The notes: generated by a model not told the origin, from the sequence alone. Counted from the stretch's first letter, positions 6,976 to 16,450 are shown. The stretch is 43,588 nt of DNA from an uncultured Clostridia bacterium (GCA_934271065.1 CAKQQQ010000011.1:1-43588); one strand, 5' to 3'. Made by a program: numbers and translations.

Positions 6976-8843
6976 TATCCCCCCGAAAGAGGTTTTTTGT
7001 AAGAGAGAGCCACGCCGCAAACCCAAGCCGAGTTCGAAACCACGTAGTTCACAATGAGAGCGAACGCCCCGACAAGAAAGCCGCCGTGCGAACAACTCCC
7101 GAAACGGGCGAAGCCAACAATACCACTATTCGACCATAAGCCGTCGGCGAAGCGTGTAGTCGATGAACCTCCCGTTGCTGATGTCGGCAACAAGCCAAGT
7201 CCGTCAACAAACTCTTCTTCTTTTATATATAATTGGTTTTGAGTTCCAACATTTATTCCAGTCGGAATCATACCAGTAACCGAAGTTTGAGGATATTCGC
7301 CAATAGTTGAGCCGTCTTGAGTGGATTCGCAAGCCTTGTAATAGAATTGACCTCCACTTGTTAAAAGACCGTTTGTAATTTTCCAAACATTACCCCACCA
7401 ATTCTCGATATAAAATACTTTAACGGCTCCGTTGTTGTTGTCGCCGTAAAACATACCCATTTTGTCGAGTGTACCTGAAACAACTTGGTTATAACCGTTT
7501 TGTGTACCTCCCGAATGGCGACCCGTACCGAATACTTCTTGCGTATTTAATGAGCCCCCGACCAAAACAAGTAAATCGTTTATCAATAATCGGAAGTTTA
7601 ACTCATCTACATTGTAGCCTGCTCCGTTTGCTTTGGAGTTAGCGATTTGAGTATTACCAGCCGTATTAACATTCGGTGCTTTACCCGAAATTGAACGGTT
7701 TTTGCCGTTAATTAACGCACAATCGTACAATGAACGGTAATAATAATCGGTATATGAGCCGTCTGCTCGTTTGTGGGTTATACATTCATAAGAATTGTTT
7801 ATTTTTTTGTTTGAAACTCTGAATTGATATTTACCACCGTATTTTTTACGGCTTACCCATAATTGACCAACTTGACACATACCGTCGCCGTCGTATGTAT
7901 CGTCGGCAATATGCGACGGAGTAACGCCGTCAATTTGCAACGTGTAATCGTCGGGTAATAAATATTCGCCAACCGTACCGTCTTTTTTAAGCATAACGGG
8001 AGCGAACTTATCAAACAATGGCGAATTTTTCCAAGAATTGTAATCAAAGACGTTTGTCGCAAAGTTCATATCTGCAGGAGTGAAGTTTGCGTTATCCTCC
8101 AAATATTTAACGGCTTGTTTAGGATTTGAGTTTGTGTTGATTTCAAAACCGAAAATCCAAGCCGAGTCAAACTGATTTCTTGATGAAATACAATAAACGC
8201 CGTTTGTTGAATACGGGAATACCATATATTGATAATTTGAATCAGCCGTCAAATATTCAACAAGTGGAGCGTTTGCGTATTTGTTTCTTGTTTGCAAATC
8301 TTCAACCAAAAAGCCGTCGTCTTGGTTCTTTGGCGATTCGCCACTTTTACGGACTAACTTTGTCCCTTGCCAAGTACAACAAAGTTGATTTTCGATAACC
8401 GTATCTTGTGGGTCGCACCAATTCAACTCGTTTTTAACGGCTGATTTGTCGCTTGCTGATTCTCTTGTGTATGTAACTTCATTTACAACGATTGAGGTTG
8501 TTTCTGAATTGTAAGAAGTAACCACATTGTCGGCTTGCGTAAATACATCGCCATTTTGAGTAAATATTTTATCGCTTGCCGTTGGAGTTGCTGACGTTGT
8601 TAAAACAATGTCGCCGTCCGTATTTTTCCAAGCACAAAAAGAAATATCGGTTTTTTCGATTTTTAATTTATAACAATTTGACGGGGGAATCCCTGTTGCG
8701 TTTTGCTTGTTGATTATGGTTTTTATAGAAGCATCGATTTTGTCCCAATTTTCGTCCAAATCTTTATCGAACATAAAAAAATCGTCGCCGTCGGTCGCCA
8801 TATTTGTTTTTTTTAAATTTATTGTTTCTGTATAGTTCGGCAT
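6975..8843 (-). CDS. Tail fibre / receptor-binding protein diversified by the DGR
   Basis: This 622-aa protein is encoded directly after the baseplate genes, as expected for the tip or fibre protein that contacts the host. The N-terminus (about 1-60) probably attaches to the baseplate. The last about 60 residues have the C-type-lectin-like pattern seen in DGR targets (RFGS..., FLVGAFAL..N..VSNS.W..GVAL). The variable repeat encodes residues about 576-615. Relative to TR1, eight residues are changed there: N to H, D to G, N to I, N to Y, D to A, N to V, Y to C and T to S. The frame stays open and ends at a TAA inside the hairpin at 6958-6975. Adhesion specificity is inferred from the family. 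Confidence 0.92.
   Translation of the reverse strand: MPNYTETINLKKTNMATDGDDFFMFDKDLDENWDKIDASIKTIINKQNATGIPPSNCYKLKIEKTDISFCAWKNTDGDIVLTTSATPTASDKIFTQNGDVFTQADNVVTSYNSETTSIVVNEVTYTRESASDKSAVKNELNWCDPQDTVIENQLCCTWQGTKLVRKSGESPKNQDDGFLVEDLQTRNKYANAPLVEYLTADSNYQYMVFPYSTNGVYCISSRNQFDSAWIFGFEINTNSNPKQAVKYLEDNANFTPADMNFATNVFDYNSWKNSPLFDKFAPVMLKKDGTVGEYLLPDDYTLQIDGVTPSHIADDTYDGDGMCQVGQLWVSRKKYGGKYQFRVSNKKINNSYECITHKRADGSYTDYYYRSLYDCALINGKNRSISGKAPNVNTAGNTQIANSKANGAGYNVDELNFRLLINDLLVLVGGSLNTQEVFGTGRHSGGTQNGYNQVVSGTLDKMGMFYGDNNNGAVKVFYIENWWGNVWKITNGLLTSGGQFYYKACESTQDGSTIGEYPQTSVTGMIPTGINVGTQNQLYIKEEEFVDGLGLLPTSATGGSSTTRFADGLWSNSGIVGFARFGSCSHGGFLVGAFALIVNYVVSNSAWVCGVALSYKKPLSGG
6999..7116 (-). repeat. 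DGR variable repeat (VR)
   Basis: This 118-base recipient of mutagenic retrohoming is at the 3' end of the fibre gene. All 9 differences from TR1 are A-to-other in the coding sense (to T four times, to G three times, to C twice) and all change the amino acid or lie in a changed codon. No non-adenine base has drifted, which suggests recent rewriting from TR1. Confidence 0.96.
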
Positions 8844-8853
8844 CTCGCCCTCC

Positions 8854-9522
8854 TTAATGTTCGTTTACCGTTCTACAATCGCAATAACACTTTTTCATAA
8901 GTGCTTGCATTTCGTTTTTTGTCATTTTCCCGTGAATTTCTTTTTTTCTTAAATATCTTGGGATAAAATAAGCCGAATTGTGTCCGGGCTTATTTTTTGC
9001 CACGGCTTCAACAATTTTCAAAAAATCGGCTTCGTTGTAAAACGATTCCGATTGAACAATGAATGTATGTTTGCCATTTGATATTTTTATCGGGTCGTCT
9101 TTCCCCTCTTGGGTAATAATAAAGCCGTTACCGATTAACCTCGCCCCGTATGTGTTGTAATTTTGAGGAATATTTTCAATAATTTTTACGGGATAACCCT
9201 TTTTTCTTAAAATTGTTTCAATTTGTTTGAAAGTTTGGCAACCGGCGAAACTACTCCATTGAGATTCGACGTTTGCCGCCCGTTCTTCGAGTGTCATTCC
9301 CTCAATTTCTTTTATCCCGAATAACTCCTCACCGTTTACAATGTCGTTTTTATCAACATTTATCGTCGGAAAATGAGTGTATTTCAGTTTTAGAAAATAA
9401 TCTTTCAATTCAGCGAATGGAGAAGCAAGCAGGTCTAAAAATTCGGACATAAACCCGAGAGGGGCTTTAAACGCTCGCCCTTTACCTAACAATTTTTTAA
9501 AAGCAATTTCAACGGATTTCAT
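8854..9522 (-). CDS. Baseplate protein, Mu gp48-like (DUF2313/YmfQ)
   Basis: The protein has 222 aa. Its position between baseplate J and the fibre gene, its size, and an N-terminal segment rich in FKKLLGKGRAFKAP followed by a pattern of helices fit the YmfQ/Mu gp48 family, which joins the baseplate wedge tip to the fibre. The segment GYPVKIIEN and the end of the protein are poorly conserved in the family as I know it. Stop and start codons of adjacent genes overlap or nearly touch, so it is coupled to the J gene. Confidence 0.75.
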   Translation of the reverse strand: MKSVEIAFKKLLGKGRAFKAPLGFMSEFLDLLASPFAELKDYFLKLKYTHFPTINVDKNDIVNGEELFGIKEIEGMTLEERAANVESQWSSFAGCQTFKQIETILRKKGYPVKIIENIPQNYNTYGARLIGNGFIITQEGKDDPIKISNGKHTFIVQSESFYNEADFLKIVEAVAKNKPGHNSAYFIPRYLRKKEIHGKMTKNEMQALMKKCYCDCRTVNEH

Positions 9523-10742
9523 TATTCGCCCTCGCTTGTGTAAAATACTGAATCATTGATTTTTAAAGTTCTTAAATAAGCCAAACAACCAATCCCCAAA
9601 ATTGCTTCGTTGATTACAACCCCCGAATCGTTTTTTAAAATAAACGACGTGAATGTTTCACCGTCGAGAATACTTAAACACGAAGCCGAAAGTTCGGGTT
9701 GATTGATTTTTGCTTTTGAAACGGGATAATTTAAAACCACGATGTGCGGCTTCTTGCCGTCCAAAACATTTACAATGGCGTTTTTAATTGCTTCATTATA
9801 TGAAATATCGGTTAAACCGCTTATTTCAACATCAAACGCCGTATAATTCGGGTTTTTTAATTCGACGGTAGCCGTAGCCGGTCGGCGATTATGAACTCCA
9901 ATTTCCGACCCCTCGATTGATTGTGCAACTTGTAAAAATTGCCCCGAACCGTCAAATTCCTTGAAATTTCCCTCCGTCCATTCGGGGAATGGGTTTGGAG
10001 TAACCTCGCCCGACGGGGTTCGGTTTTTGCCTGAACCGTTAGCGACAAGAAATAATGTCATAATTCCCTCTTTTAAAAGGTATGGAAAAGCATCAACAAT
10101 TCCCGGAACTTCCAACGCCCAATTATAATAATCAATCGGACTTCCCGATTCAGTTTTATTTTTGAAACCGTAAAGAACTCGTTTTCGATAAACTTCAACC
10201 TCTTCGTCAGCCGTTCCCTCAATTTTAATTTCGGTAACTTCTGCAGTTGACGGAATCCCGTCGAGAGGGTTAGCGATATTCAAAACAGTCCCGACGGGGA
10301 TATTCCCGATTTCGCCCGATGTCGTGCATTGAACTGTTGTAATTATTTGACCATTCTCGGCGTTTACTTGGGAAACGGTTTTATAAATTAAACCCGTGTT
10401 TAAATCTTTATAAACTGTACCCGAAACTAAATAAGAAGCCGTTACATTATTTAATTTTATTGTTAAGTTTGTTGATTGTCCGTAATTGTAATTAACTCCA
10501 ATCAGCCCACCCCACAAAAGCAAGGCTTCAAGGTCGCAAGTTTGAGGAAATATTTGTTTTAAAACCCAAACGGACATCTGCCAAATTGTCGCCGCAACGC
10601 CCCCGATTGAATAACCGATTGTTTTTATAAAAGATTTTTTAAGTAAAGGCGAATTGTCGCCATATTTATTTCTTAAAACATTGTATTTCGCCATAAAAGA
10701 ATCAAAGATTTCTTTTATAGTTTTTGTTGTAAAGTTAGCCAC
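9522..10742 (-). CDS. Baseplate wedge protein J (Mu gp47-like)
   Basis: This 406-aa protein of the baseplate J family forms the wedge ring that surrounds the hub. Visible features are the N-terminal helical region (IKEIFDSFMAKYNVL), a central domain with GTVYKDLNTGLIYKT and GEIGNIPVGTVLNIANPLDGI, which is the typical J signature, and TEIKIEGTADEEVEVYRKRV. The order gp46-like, J, gp48-like, fibre is that of phage Mu. The last codon overlaps the start of the next gene. Confidence 0.92.
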   Translation of the reverse strand: MANFTTKTIKEIFDSFMAKYNVLRNKYGDNSPLLKKSFIKTIGYSIGGVAATIWQMSVWVLKQIFPQTCDLEALLLWGGLIGVNYNYGQSTNLTIKLNNVTASYLVSGTVYKDLNTGLIYKTVSQVNAENGQIITTVQCTTSGEIGNIPVGTVLNIANPLDGIPSTAEVTEIKIEGTADEEVEVYRKRVLYGFKNKTESGSPIDYYNWALEVPGIVDAFPYLLKEGIMTLFLVANGSGKNRTPSGEVTPNPFPEWTEGNFKEFDGSGQFLQVAQSIEGSEIGVHNRRPATATVELKNPNYTAFDVEISGLTDISYNEAIKNAIVNVLDGKKPHIVVLNYPVSKAKINQPELSASCLSILDGETFTSFILKNDSGVVINEAILGIGCLAYLRTLKINDSVFYTSEGE

Positions 10743-10753
10743 TTTTTAAACCC

Positions 10754-11152
10754 TCACTTCGTTTTCAATACTGCTTTTTGATTATTCCAAACAATCCCGA
10801 ACGCTTGGTTGTCGCCTGTTGGCTCGGTGATTGAAATGTCGAGTTCAATTTTGTTTTCAAGTCCACCGTAAGCGAAACAATCCACCGATTCGGCTACATT
10901 CTCATCAAGCAACCATTTTAAGCAATTATTCGCTTTGTTTTGAACGATTTTCAAATTTTGAGCCGTTATTGGCAAATTCAAAGATTCTTCAAATTCGTCG
11001 TCGCTCTCGTAATCTTCAAAAGCGTTGGCGATACTTTCGCCATTAAACAAAGATAAATAAACGGCGTTGTATAAAGTGCCGTCGCCTTTAAGGTCGCCAC
11101 CTTGTAAAACAACCTCTGCTCCGTCGCCGTTATCTTCTAACAAAATATCCAT
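10754..11152 (-). CDS. Baseplate protein, Mu gp46-like (gp25/gpW wedge family)
   Basis: This 132-aa protein begins MDILLEDNGDGAEVVLQGGDL and has an N-terminal sheet followed by helices and a C-terminal LDISITEPTG strand, the layout of the Mu gp46 / T4 gp25 group that links the sheath to the baseplate. The gene lies directly before baseplate J, as in Mu. Confidence rests on position plus the N-terminal pattern. Confidence 0.8.
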   Translation of the reverse strand: MDILLEDNGDGAEVVLQGGDLKGDGTLYNAVYLSLFNGESIANAFEDYESDDEFEESLNLPITAQNLKIVQNKANNCLKWLLDENVAESVDCFAYGGLENKIELDISITEPTGDNQAFGIVWNNQKAVLKTK

Positions 11153-11262
11153 TTTTTTGCTCCTGTTAAATTTTGTACCAAAATTTTTACGTCGCTATCG
11201 TACGGTTACATAAAAACGAAAACTCACCGTTTCCGTTTTTATTACACACACGGCTCACGCTT

Positions 11263-11799
11263 TTAAGAACCTCCCGTAACAATACCTTTGTTCGCTTGCG
11301 TTTTGTCGAATGTTCCACTTGCACCGTCGCCTGATTCGATGTGGTCGGCAGTAAAATTGCCGTTGTGAACCCACGTCCCGGAACTCGAAATATTTGTCGC
11401 TTCGAGTTCGACCGTGTCGGCTGAAATTTTAGTGTTTCCAAGAACAACGATGTTTAAATCTTTTGAACCTGAAATTAAAATCGAACCGTCATTTTGTAAA
11501 TAAACTTCGCCAACTGCAACAACTTCGCCCGTTTCCTCGTCTTTTTTCAAAGCATAGATTCTTTTTTCTCCGGGCTTTGATTTTCTCGTAACATCATCAC
11601 GCCAAGCGAGAACAAAACCGTCGGCGGGGTTTCCTCCTATACAATCGCCCAAACCCTCACATTCGGGAATCGGACAAAAATCATCACCCCCGGAGTGGAA
11701 TTGGACGAGCTTCGAAGCCCGTCCCGACATTGATGTTGTATTGAAAAATCGCAGTTGTAAATTATGAAATATTTCTGAAATTTTAATTTTTGAAAACAT
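11263..11799 (-). CDS. Baseplate spike protein, Mu gp45-like
   Basis: This 178-aa protein has a repeated beta-strand middle (GEVYLQNDGSILISGSKDLNIVVLGN) and a glycine-rich end, as in the gp45/gpV spikes that form a trimeric needle at the tail tip. A cysteine-containing insertion with a run of Gly and Asp near residues 35-55 is unusual. The last part, TWVHNGNFTADHI, is common in phage spikes. Its position after the hub gene supports the call. The 110-base gap that follows (11153-11262) contains only an imperfect A/T-rich inverted repeat. Confidence 0.85.
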   Translation of the reverse strand: MFSKIKISEIFHNLQLRFFNTTSMSGRASKLVQFHSGGDDFCPIPECEGLGDCIGGNPADGFVLAWRDDVTRKSKPGEKRIYALKKDEETGEVVAVGEVYLQNDGSILISGSKDLNIVVLGNTKISADTVELEATNISSSGTWVHNGNFTADHIESGDGASGTFDKTQANKGIVTGGS

Positions 11800-11813
11800 A
11801 GAACCTCTATATT

Positions 11814-12974
11814 TTAATCACACAACGGAAGCGTTTCGGGTATTTCATAGGTATAAGCACACGGAAGCGTTAAGATAAGAAGTGTTTCGTCGGGGTGGCG
11901 ACGTTCCACGGTTTCAATCACCAAATCAGTTTCTTCAAATATTTTGATTTTTTCGTTTTGAAGAACGGCAAAATCACCCGATTTAATATAAAGGTTTTCG
12001 CTCAACAAAACATAAAATTTAAAATGGCTTCCAATCTCCGAGCATGCAAACCGTCGCCCTACACTCGCCAAATCTAACGAATTACAATCGTTCGAATCAA
12101 TTCTCTTTGTTATTGGAACGGGGAACGGAATTTGAATTGTTGCCGTGTCGGTTGTCGGGTATTGAGAATTTATTTCATAATTTCGAGCCAATCCGTCCGT
12201 TATGAACTCGGCTCGAATTTCTTTCACGCCCAAACACTCACCGTCAATCAAATTCAATTTTTCTTCCGTGTTTGGTTTATAACGCCCGATAAACAACCCG
12301 TCGCCCGTGTCGGTTATTAGCAACCCACGAGAACGACAAATTCTTCTCATAAAATCCCAAACTTTTTCGTTCTTTTCAGCCGTGAACGATGTTCCGATTT
12401 CGTTTGTGAAAACTTCGTTTAATTCGGCTTCGTTTGAAAAAGTAATTTTTTGGTTATAATATCCCGCAATTTGTTCTAAAACTCCACGAATAGAACTGTT
12501 TGAAAATTCAAACGGGTTCGGCATATCGGTTTCAAGCAAAATTCCGGCGTGGGATTTTACTTCAACTTGAATCCAATTAGCCGAAGTTGAAAGACACGGT
12601 CGAATATTTGCAATTCGACCTTTTAAAAATAAGCCTTGCTCGTCAACAACCGTAACGGAATCGGTGAAAGAAAAATCATAATCCCCACCCGTTTGGTTGA
12701 AGATAAACAAAGCCCCTTTTACTGATTCTAAACCGTCAAAAAGCGTACACTCCGAGAAATCAGAATAATTAACGTCGCCGTGCCTTAAATAGATTTCACC
12801 CTCAACTTGAACATCGTCCGTTTCGGTTTCAGATTCTTCAAGAACCAAAACTTCGCCGGATTCGATGTTGTTGTTAAGCCTTGCAATATCGCCACCTTTT
12901 TCGGGCGTTCCGTACGCTTGGCGAGAAATATCGTCCCAAGTGTCTTTTTCTGTTTTTGTAAAAACTTTATACAT
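11814..12974 (-). CDS. Baseplate hub protein (late control D / Mu gp44-like) with N-terminal LysM-like domain
   Basis: The protein has 386 aa. Residues 1-45 (YKVFTKTEKDTWDDISRQAYG) look like a LysM or tail-protein-X domain. The rest matches the gpD/gp44 hub family, with SSIRGVLEQIAGYYNQ, a domain with KNEKVWDFMRRICRSRGLLI, GLFIGR and a C-terminal sheet. The hub joins the tube to the spike. A hub preceded by an X-like domain in one chain is a compact arrangement: in P2 these are separate genes. It overlaps the preceding gene by 8 bases. Confidence 0.88.
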   Translation of the reverse strand: MYKVFTKTEKDTWDDISRQAYGTPEKGGDIARLNNNIESGEVLVLEESETETDDVQVEGEIYLRHGDVNYSDFSECTLFDGLESVKGALFIFNQTGGDYDFSFTDSVTVVDEQGLFLKGRIANIRPCLSTSANWIQVEVKSHAGILLETDMPNPFEFSNSSIRGVLEQIAGYYNQKITFSNEAELNEVFTNEIGTSFTAEKNEKVWDFMRRICRSRGLLITDTGDGLFIGRYKPNTEEKLNLIDGECLGVKEIRAEFITDGLARNYEINSQYPTTDTATIQIPFPVPITKRIDSNDCNSLDLASVGRRFACSEIGSHFKFYVLLSENLYIKSGDFAVLQNEKIKIFEETDLVIETVERRHPDETLLILTLPCAYTYEIPETLPLCD

Positions 12975-14385
12975 ATATTTTTATTTCCCGTCCTCGTGGA
13001 ATTAAGAAAAATTCCTCATCAACAAGTTTGTTCGTTTGAATTAAATATTCCAATGTTCCGTCGGGGTCGTTGCGAAAATCTTCGTTATAGTATTTGTAAG
13101 CCAATTCAAGTGGCGTTGTGTCCTCAGTCAAAATAATTTTTTGTTCAACTTTTAATTTAAACAAGCGGTCAAGAATATCATTTGAAACCTTTGAAACAAT
13201 ATCTTTGACATCATCGCTTCGAACATAGGCATCGTTCAAGTCCGTTATTTTTGAACTTATCTCGTCGGCAAAATTAAACCAATCGTCGCTTAAATTTTCA
13301 AGATTTTTGACGGCTTCAACGGCTTCGTCCCTTGTGCTAAAATCGTAATCTAACAACCCCTCTGCGGCTGATGCAATAACAGACGAAGCGATTGAATCAT
13401 TTAAAATCAATTCGTCCCTTTGTTCAGGCGTAAGAGTTTCGCTTATTGAATTACTTAAACTTGTTGTTTGCAAACTGGCAATTAAAGTTTGAAAACCATT
13501 AAAAAACGACGAGAAGCCCAACAAAGAATAAGAAGTCCCTGCCGTTTTAAGTTTTCTAACAATCGAAGCCGATTTTGAAAAAATAATCCCGAGTTGTGAT
13601 GTTACTGTGAAAGAATTAGACATTAAATTTTGTCCTAAAATGTCGGACATTATGGAATTTAATGTTACATTGTTTGCCGTATCGAGAGCCGAAGAAACTT
13701 TGCTCAAAACGCCTTGAAATTTTGAATTGAATGTTGCCAAACGTGTTGGCGATTCAATAGCGTTTGTTGTATTTTCAACGGCAGTTGCGACACTCTCTTT
13801 CAAGTCGGCGACTTGATTTTTTACTTCTTTTTGTTTGCTCTTTTTGGCTTCGGGATATTTTGAAGCCGATGTTTCGTGCCAATTTACGGTTATTATGGTT
13901 GAATTAACTTTTTCGGTCAACGTGTTTTTTACTTCAAAACTAATTACATTGACCGTAAAAGCATTACCATAAGCAAGTTGGAGTTTTGATTTTCCAACTT
14001 GACAAAGGGCTTTTCGAAACGCTTCGGCTTGCGTATAATGATTTTTCCCGATAAAGTAACAATCCAAAGAAACATCACGTCCACCGATTCCCATATCTGT
14101 AAAAGTATCGTTTGAATCGCCGACACGTTTTGTCGCTTGTGAAGTGGAAACCGAAGTCGAATGAGAACTTCCACGTGATGAAGATGTTTTACTCTTTTTC
14201 GATTTCTTCCCGCTTGTTGACGAACCCGAACGAGCCGACGAAGAACTTGTTACAGACGTTCTCGGGTTTTCTTTTACTTCCCCGATGTGCTTTTGAGAAT
14301 AGCCACTCGTAAGAGTTTTAAGCGTGAACGCTTGCCCCTTTGGGGAAGTCCAAGTTATATCTTGTAAAGAATCAATTACAGACAT
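12967..14385 (-). CDS. Tail/baseplate protein, Mu gp43-like (DNA circularisation N-terminal family)
   Basis: The protein has 472 aa. The N-terminus has the gp43-family pattern ITWTSPKGQAFTLKTL and later GGRDVSLDCYFIGKNHYTQAEAF. Between them (residues about 42-88) sits a Ser/Lys-rich low-complexity insertion that is absent from typical members. A central helical part follows, and the C-terminus (TPLELAYKYYNEDF, LIQTNKL) resembles LysM. In Mu the protein links tape measure and hub, and the position here between those genes agrees. Confidence 0.82.
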   Translation of the reverse strand: MSVIDSLQDITWTSPKGQAFTLKTLTSGYSQKHIGEVKENPRTSVTSSSSARSGSSTSGKKSKKSKTSSSRGSSHSTSVSTSQATKRVGDSNDTFTDMGIGGRDVSLDCYFIGKNHYTQAEAFRKALCQVGKSKLQLAYGNAFTVNVISFEVKNTLTEKVNSTIITVNWHETSASKYPEAKKSKQKEVKNQVADLKESVATAVENTTNAIESPTRLATFNSKFQGVLSKVSSALDTANNVTLNSIMSDILGQNLMSNSFTVTSQLGIIFSKSASIVRKLKTAGTSYSLLGFSSFFNGFQTLIASLQTTSLSNSISETLTPEQRDELILNDSIASSVIASAAEGLLDYDFSTRDEAVEAVKNLENLSDDWFNFADEISSKITDLNDAYVRSDDVKDIVSKVSNDILDRLFKLKVEQKIILTEDTTPLELAYKYYNEDFRNDPDGTLEYLIQTNKLVDEEFFLIPRGREIKIYV

Positions 14386-14405
14386 TTTATTTCCTTATTT
14401 TTTTT

Positions 14406-16292
14406 TTAATGAGCCGGTTTTAGTTTTAAATTACTTGGACTTTGAAGCGATGTTGATGTTGTCGCCTTGTAGCCCGTTTTGTTGTCAATCGTTGTTTTAA
14501 CTTCGATTGAACCGTTTTTGCTACCTTTAACCGACGGGTTCTTTTGAGGGTTTTTGTTGTCGTCGCCCGTTTTTATTTTGAAAATATCACTTTTTATATG
14601 TAAGGCTTTCAAAACTTCGGGCATTCGCCGAATCAAATTTATTATTTGACCGACCGGACCAAGTGCCATAAGCAAAATATCAATAAAATGTTCTTTTATG
14701 AAATTTCCTATTGCACCAAAAACACTTTTGCATTTTGCCCAAAATTCAGCAAAAGCAGTTTTTGCAACGCTACACCATTTTTTTATTGTCGCCGTTACTG
14801 TGTCCCAATTTTTCCAAAGAAGAACAAGAGCCGTAATAACGCCAACAATCACCGCCGGAATCCAAACAAGAGGGTTAGCCAATAATGCGACCGTTTGACT
14901 CCAAATTGCCGGAATTGAAGCGAGTATTTGAGGAATAAGGTTTGATTTTAATGCCATACCGAACAACGTCGCTTGATATCTCATTAACTCGAAGAATTGA
15001 GCGGCTTTATATACGGCAAGCCCCGACAACAACCCCGTTACAACAGGCAAAAATACAAGCAACGGCTTTAAATGTTCCCCAAGTGATTTCATATTATCTC
15101 TAAGATTTACAATATAAGAAACCACGGGTTCTAATTTTGGCAACATTTCGGATAAATTAAAAACCAAATCTCCAAAACCTTTTACAAGTGGCATAAGTAT
15201 TGGCGAAATCAATTCCCCGAGTTGAATCATTGCAATATTTAAAGCCCCCATTGTGTTCGCCATTGTTGCGGCATCACCTGTCGCCATACGATTAAACGCT
15301 TCTTTTAAACCTGTACCCGATTTAATATCAATTTGAACTTGTTTTAAAATCTTGTCAACATCTTGCATACGTTCTTCGTTCATCGCCAAAGCCCCGTTTA
15401 ATGCTCTGATGTTTGGAATTGCTTTTGCAATTTCCGCCGGGTGGCTTTTTTGTAATTTTATCAATTTTGACAAAGTAGTTGCTAAACCTTGTTGACGTAA
15501 TTGCACAAGGTCGCTCGCAATTCCATATTCTTCAAGAGTTTCTTTTGCTTCTTTTGACGGTTTAATAAACGCTGACAATGTTGCTCTCAACGCCGTTGTT
15601 GCATCAGCCGTTGACATACCGCCTTTCGTAAGAGCCGCCATTGTTGCCAATGTTTCCTCCATAGAAACGCCCGCCGCTCTCGCAGTTGAGGCTATTTGTC
15701 CAACTGACCCCGCCAATTCTTGAACGGTTGTTACGCCGAATTTTTGAGCCGTGAACATAGCGTTAGCCGCCGTTTTGGCATCGGTATTCGCCGCACCCCA
15801 AGCATTGATTACAGCCGTTAAGCCACTTATTGAAGTTGACAAATCAGCGTTACCACCTTTCGCCAAAACAATCGCTTGGTTGTATGTGTCGAATGATTTT
15901 TGAGAAACGCCCATCGCTGAAATTGTGTCGAATAATGCTTTGTTGGCATCCTCTGTCGAAATACCCATTCGAATTGCGTTTTTCGATAATTCTTTGATTT
16001 TATTTCCGTAGATTTCGATTTCGTTTTGGCTCATCAAACCATAGACGTTGTTTATTCCTTTTTGCCAATCGGCGAAGCCTTTCACGGGAACGGCAGTTGC
16101 AACGGCGGTAAGTCCTAACACTAAGCCTTTTAAAGAAGCCGTTAAGGCAGTCGCCCCGGCTTTTGCTTTTGCGAACGCCGTTGTTGTGTTATTGTCGAAT
16201 TTTTTTGAAGATTTCGACATTTTAGAAAAGACGGGGGAAACCCCGTCTTTCGCTAAAAATTTTGAAAAAATACTAAAATTAGTTACGCCCAT
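14406..16292 (-). CDS. Tail tape measure protein
   Basis: This 628-aa protein is the ruler for tail length. The middle (about 130-300) has the PhageMin tail/TP901 core: GLTAVINAWGAANTD, FGVTTVQELAGSVGQ and TMAALTKGGMSTADAT. Two hydrophobic segments (about 405-430 and 470-495) are typical of tape measures and may enter the host membrane. Its ATG overlaps the stop of the frameshifted chaperone extension. A strong hairpin (16227-16250) with arms aaagacgggg and ccccgtcttt lies within codons about 14-22, but the codons encode the conserved-looking KDGVSPVFSKM, so it may be incidental. Confidence 0.93.
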   Translation of the reverse strand: MGVTNFSIFSKFLAKDGVSPVFSKMSKSSKKFDNNTTTAFAKAKAGATALTASLKGLVLGLTAVATAVPVKGFADWQKGINNVYGLMSQNEIEIYGNKIKELSKNAIRMGISTEDANKALFDTISAMGVSQKSFDTYNQAIVLAKGGNADLSTSISGLTAVINAWGAANTDAKTAANAMFTAQKFGVTTVQELAGSVGQIASTARAAGVSMEETLATMAALTKGGMSTADATTALRATLSAFIKPSKEAKETLEEYGIASDLVQLRQQGLATTLSKLIKLQKSHPAEIAKAIPNIRALNGALAMNEERMQDVDKILKQVQIDIKSGTGLKEAFNRMATGDAATMANTMGALNIAMIQLGELISPILMPLVKGFGDLVFNLSEMLPKLEPVVSYIVNLRDNMKSLGEHLKPLLVFLPVVTGLLSGLAVYKAAQFFELMRYQATLFGMALKSNLIPQILASIPAIWSQTVALLANPLVWIPAVIVGVITALVLLWKNWDTVTATIKKWCSVAKTAFAEFWAKCKSVFGAIGNFIKEHFIDILLMALGPVGQIINLIRRMPEVLKALHIKSDIFKIKTGDDNKNPQKNPSVKGSKNGSIEVKTTIDNKTGYKATTSTSLQSPSNLKLKPAH

Positions 16293-16450
16293 TGAAAATT
16301 TTCCTTGTTTATTTTTTTACAACGTCGCCCAAATTCTACCAACTCGGGAACATACAAATTCAAAACGCCTGTTACAGTTTCCCAACCGCATGCGAGCAAA
16401 ATATCGGCGTAATAACTACCGACAAAATTGTTTACCTGTCGAAAAAACCC
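16283..16450 (-). CDS. -1 frameshift extension of the tail assembly chaperone
   Basis: The upstream chaperone gene ends with codons ATG GGT TTT TTC GAC AGG TAA. The heptamer G-GGT-TTT at 16450-16444 is a perfect -1 slippery site. After slipping, the reading continues for about 53 residues (RQVNNFVGSYYADILLACGW and onward) and stops with TAA at 16285-16283, overlapping the tape-measure ATG. This is the gpG/gpGT and Mu gp41/gp42 arrangement. The extension has no start codon or ribosome binding site of its own. Confidence 0.85.
   Translation of the reverse strand, partial: GFFRQVNNFVGSYYADILLACGWETVTGVLNLYVPELVEFGRRCKKINKENFQWA

Noticed and set aside
6622..7095. Open frame of 157 codons running through VR, TR2 and TR1 on the minus strand
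   Set aside because: It is open because the template copies keep the coding pattern of the fibre end. It has no ribosome binding site and overlaps the VR in a frame different from the fibre gene.
16227..16250. Strong hairpin with T run near the start of the tape-measure gene
   Set aside because: It lies within codons for KDGVSPVFSKM, which looks like a conserved protein segment. A terminator in the first codons of an essential gene is unlikely.
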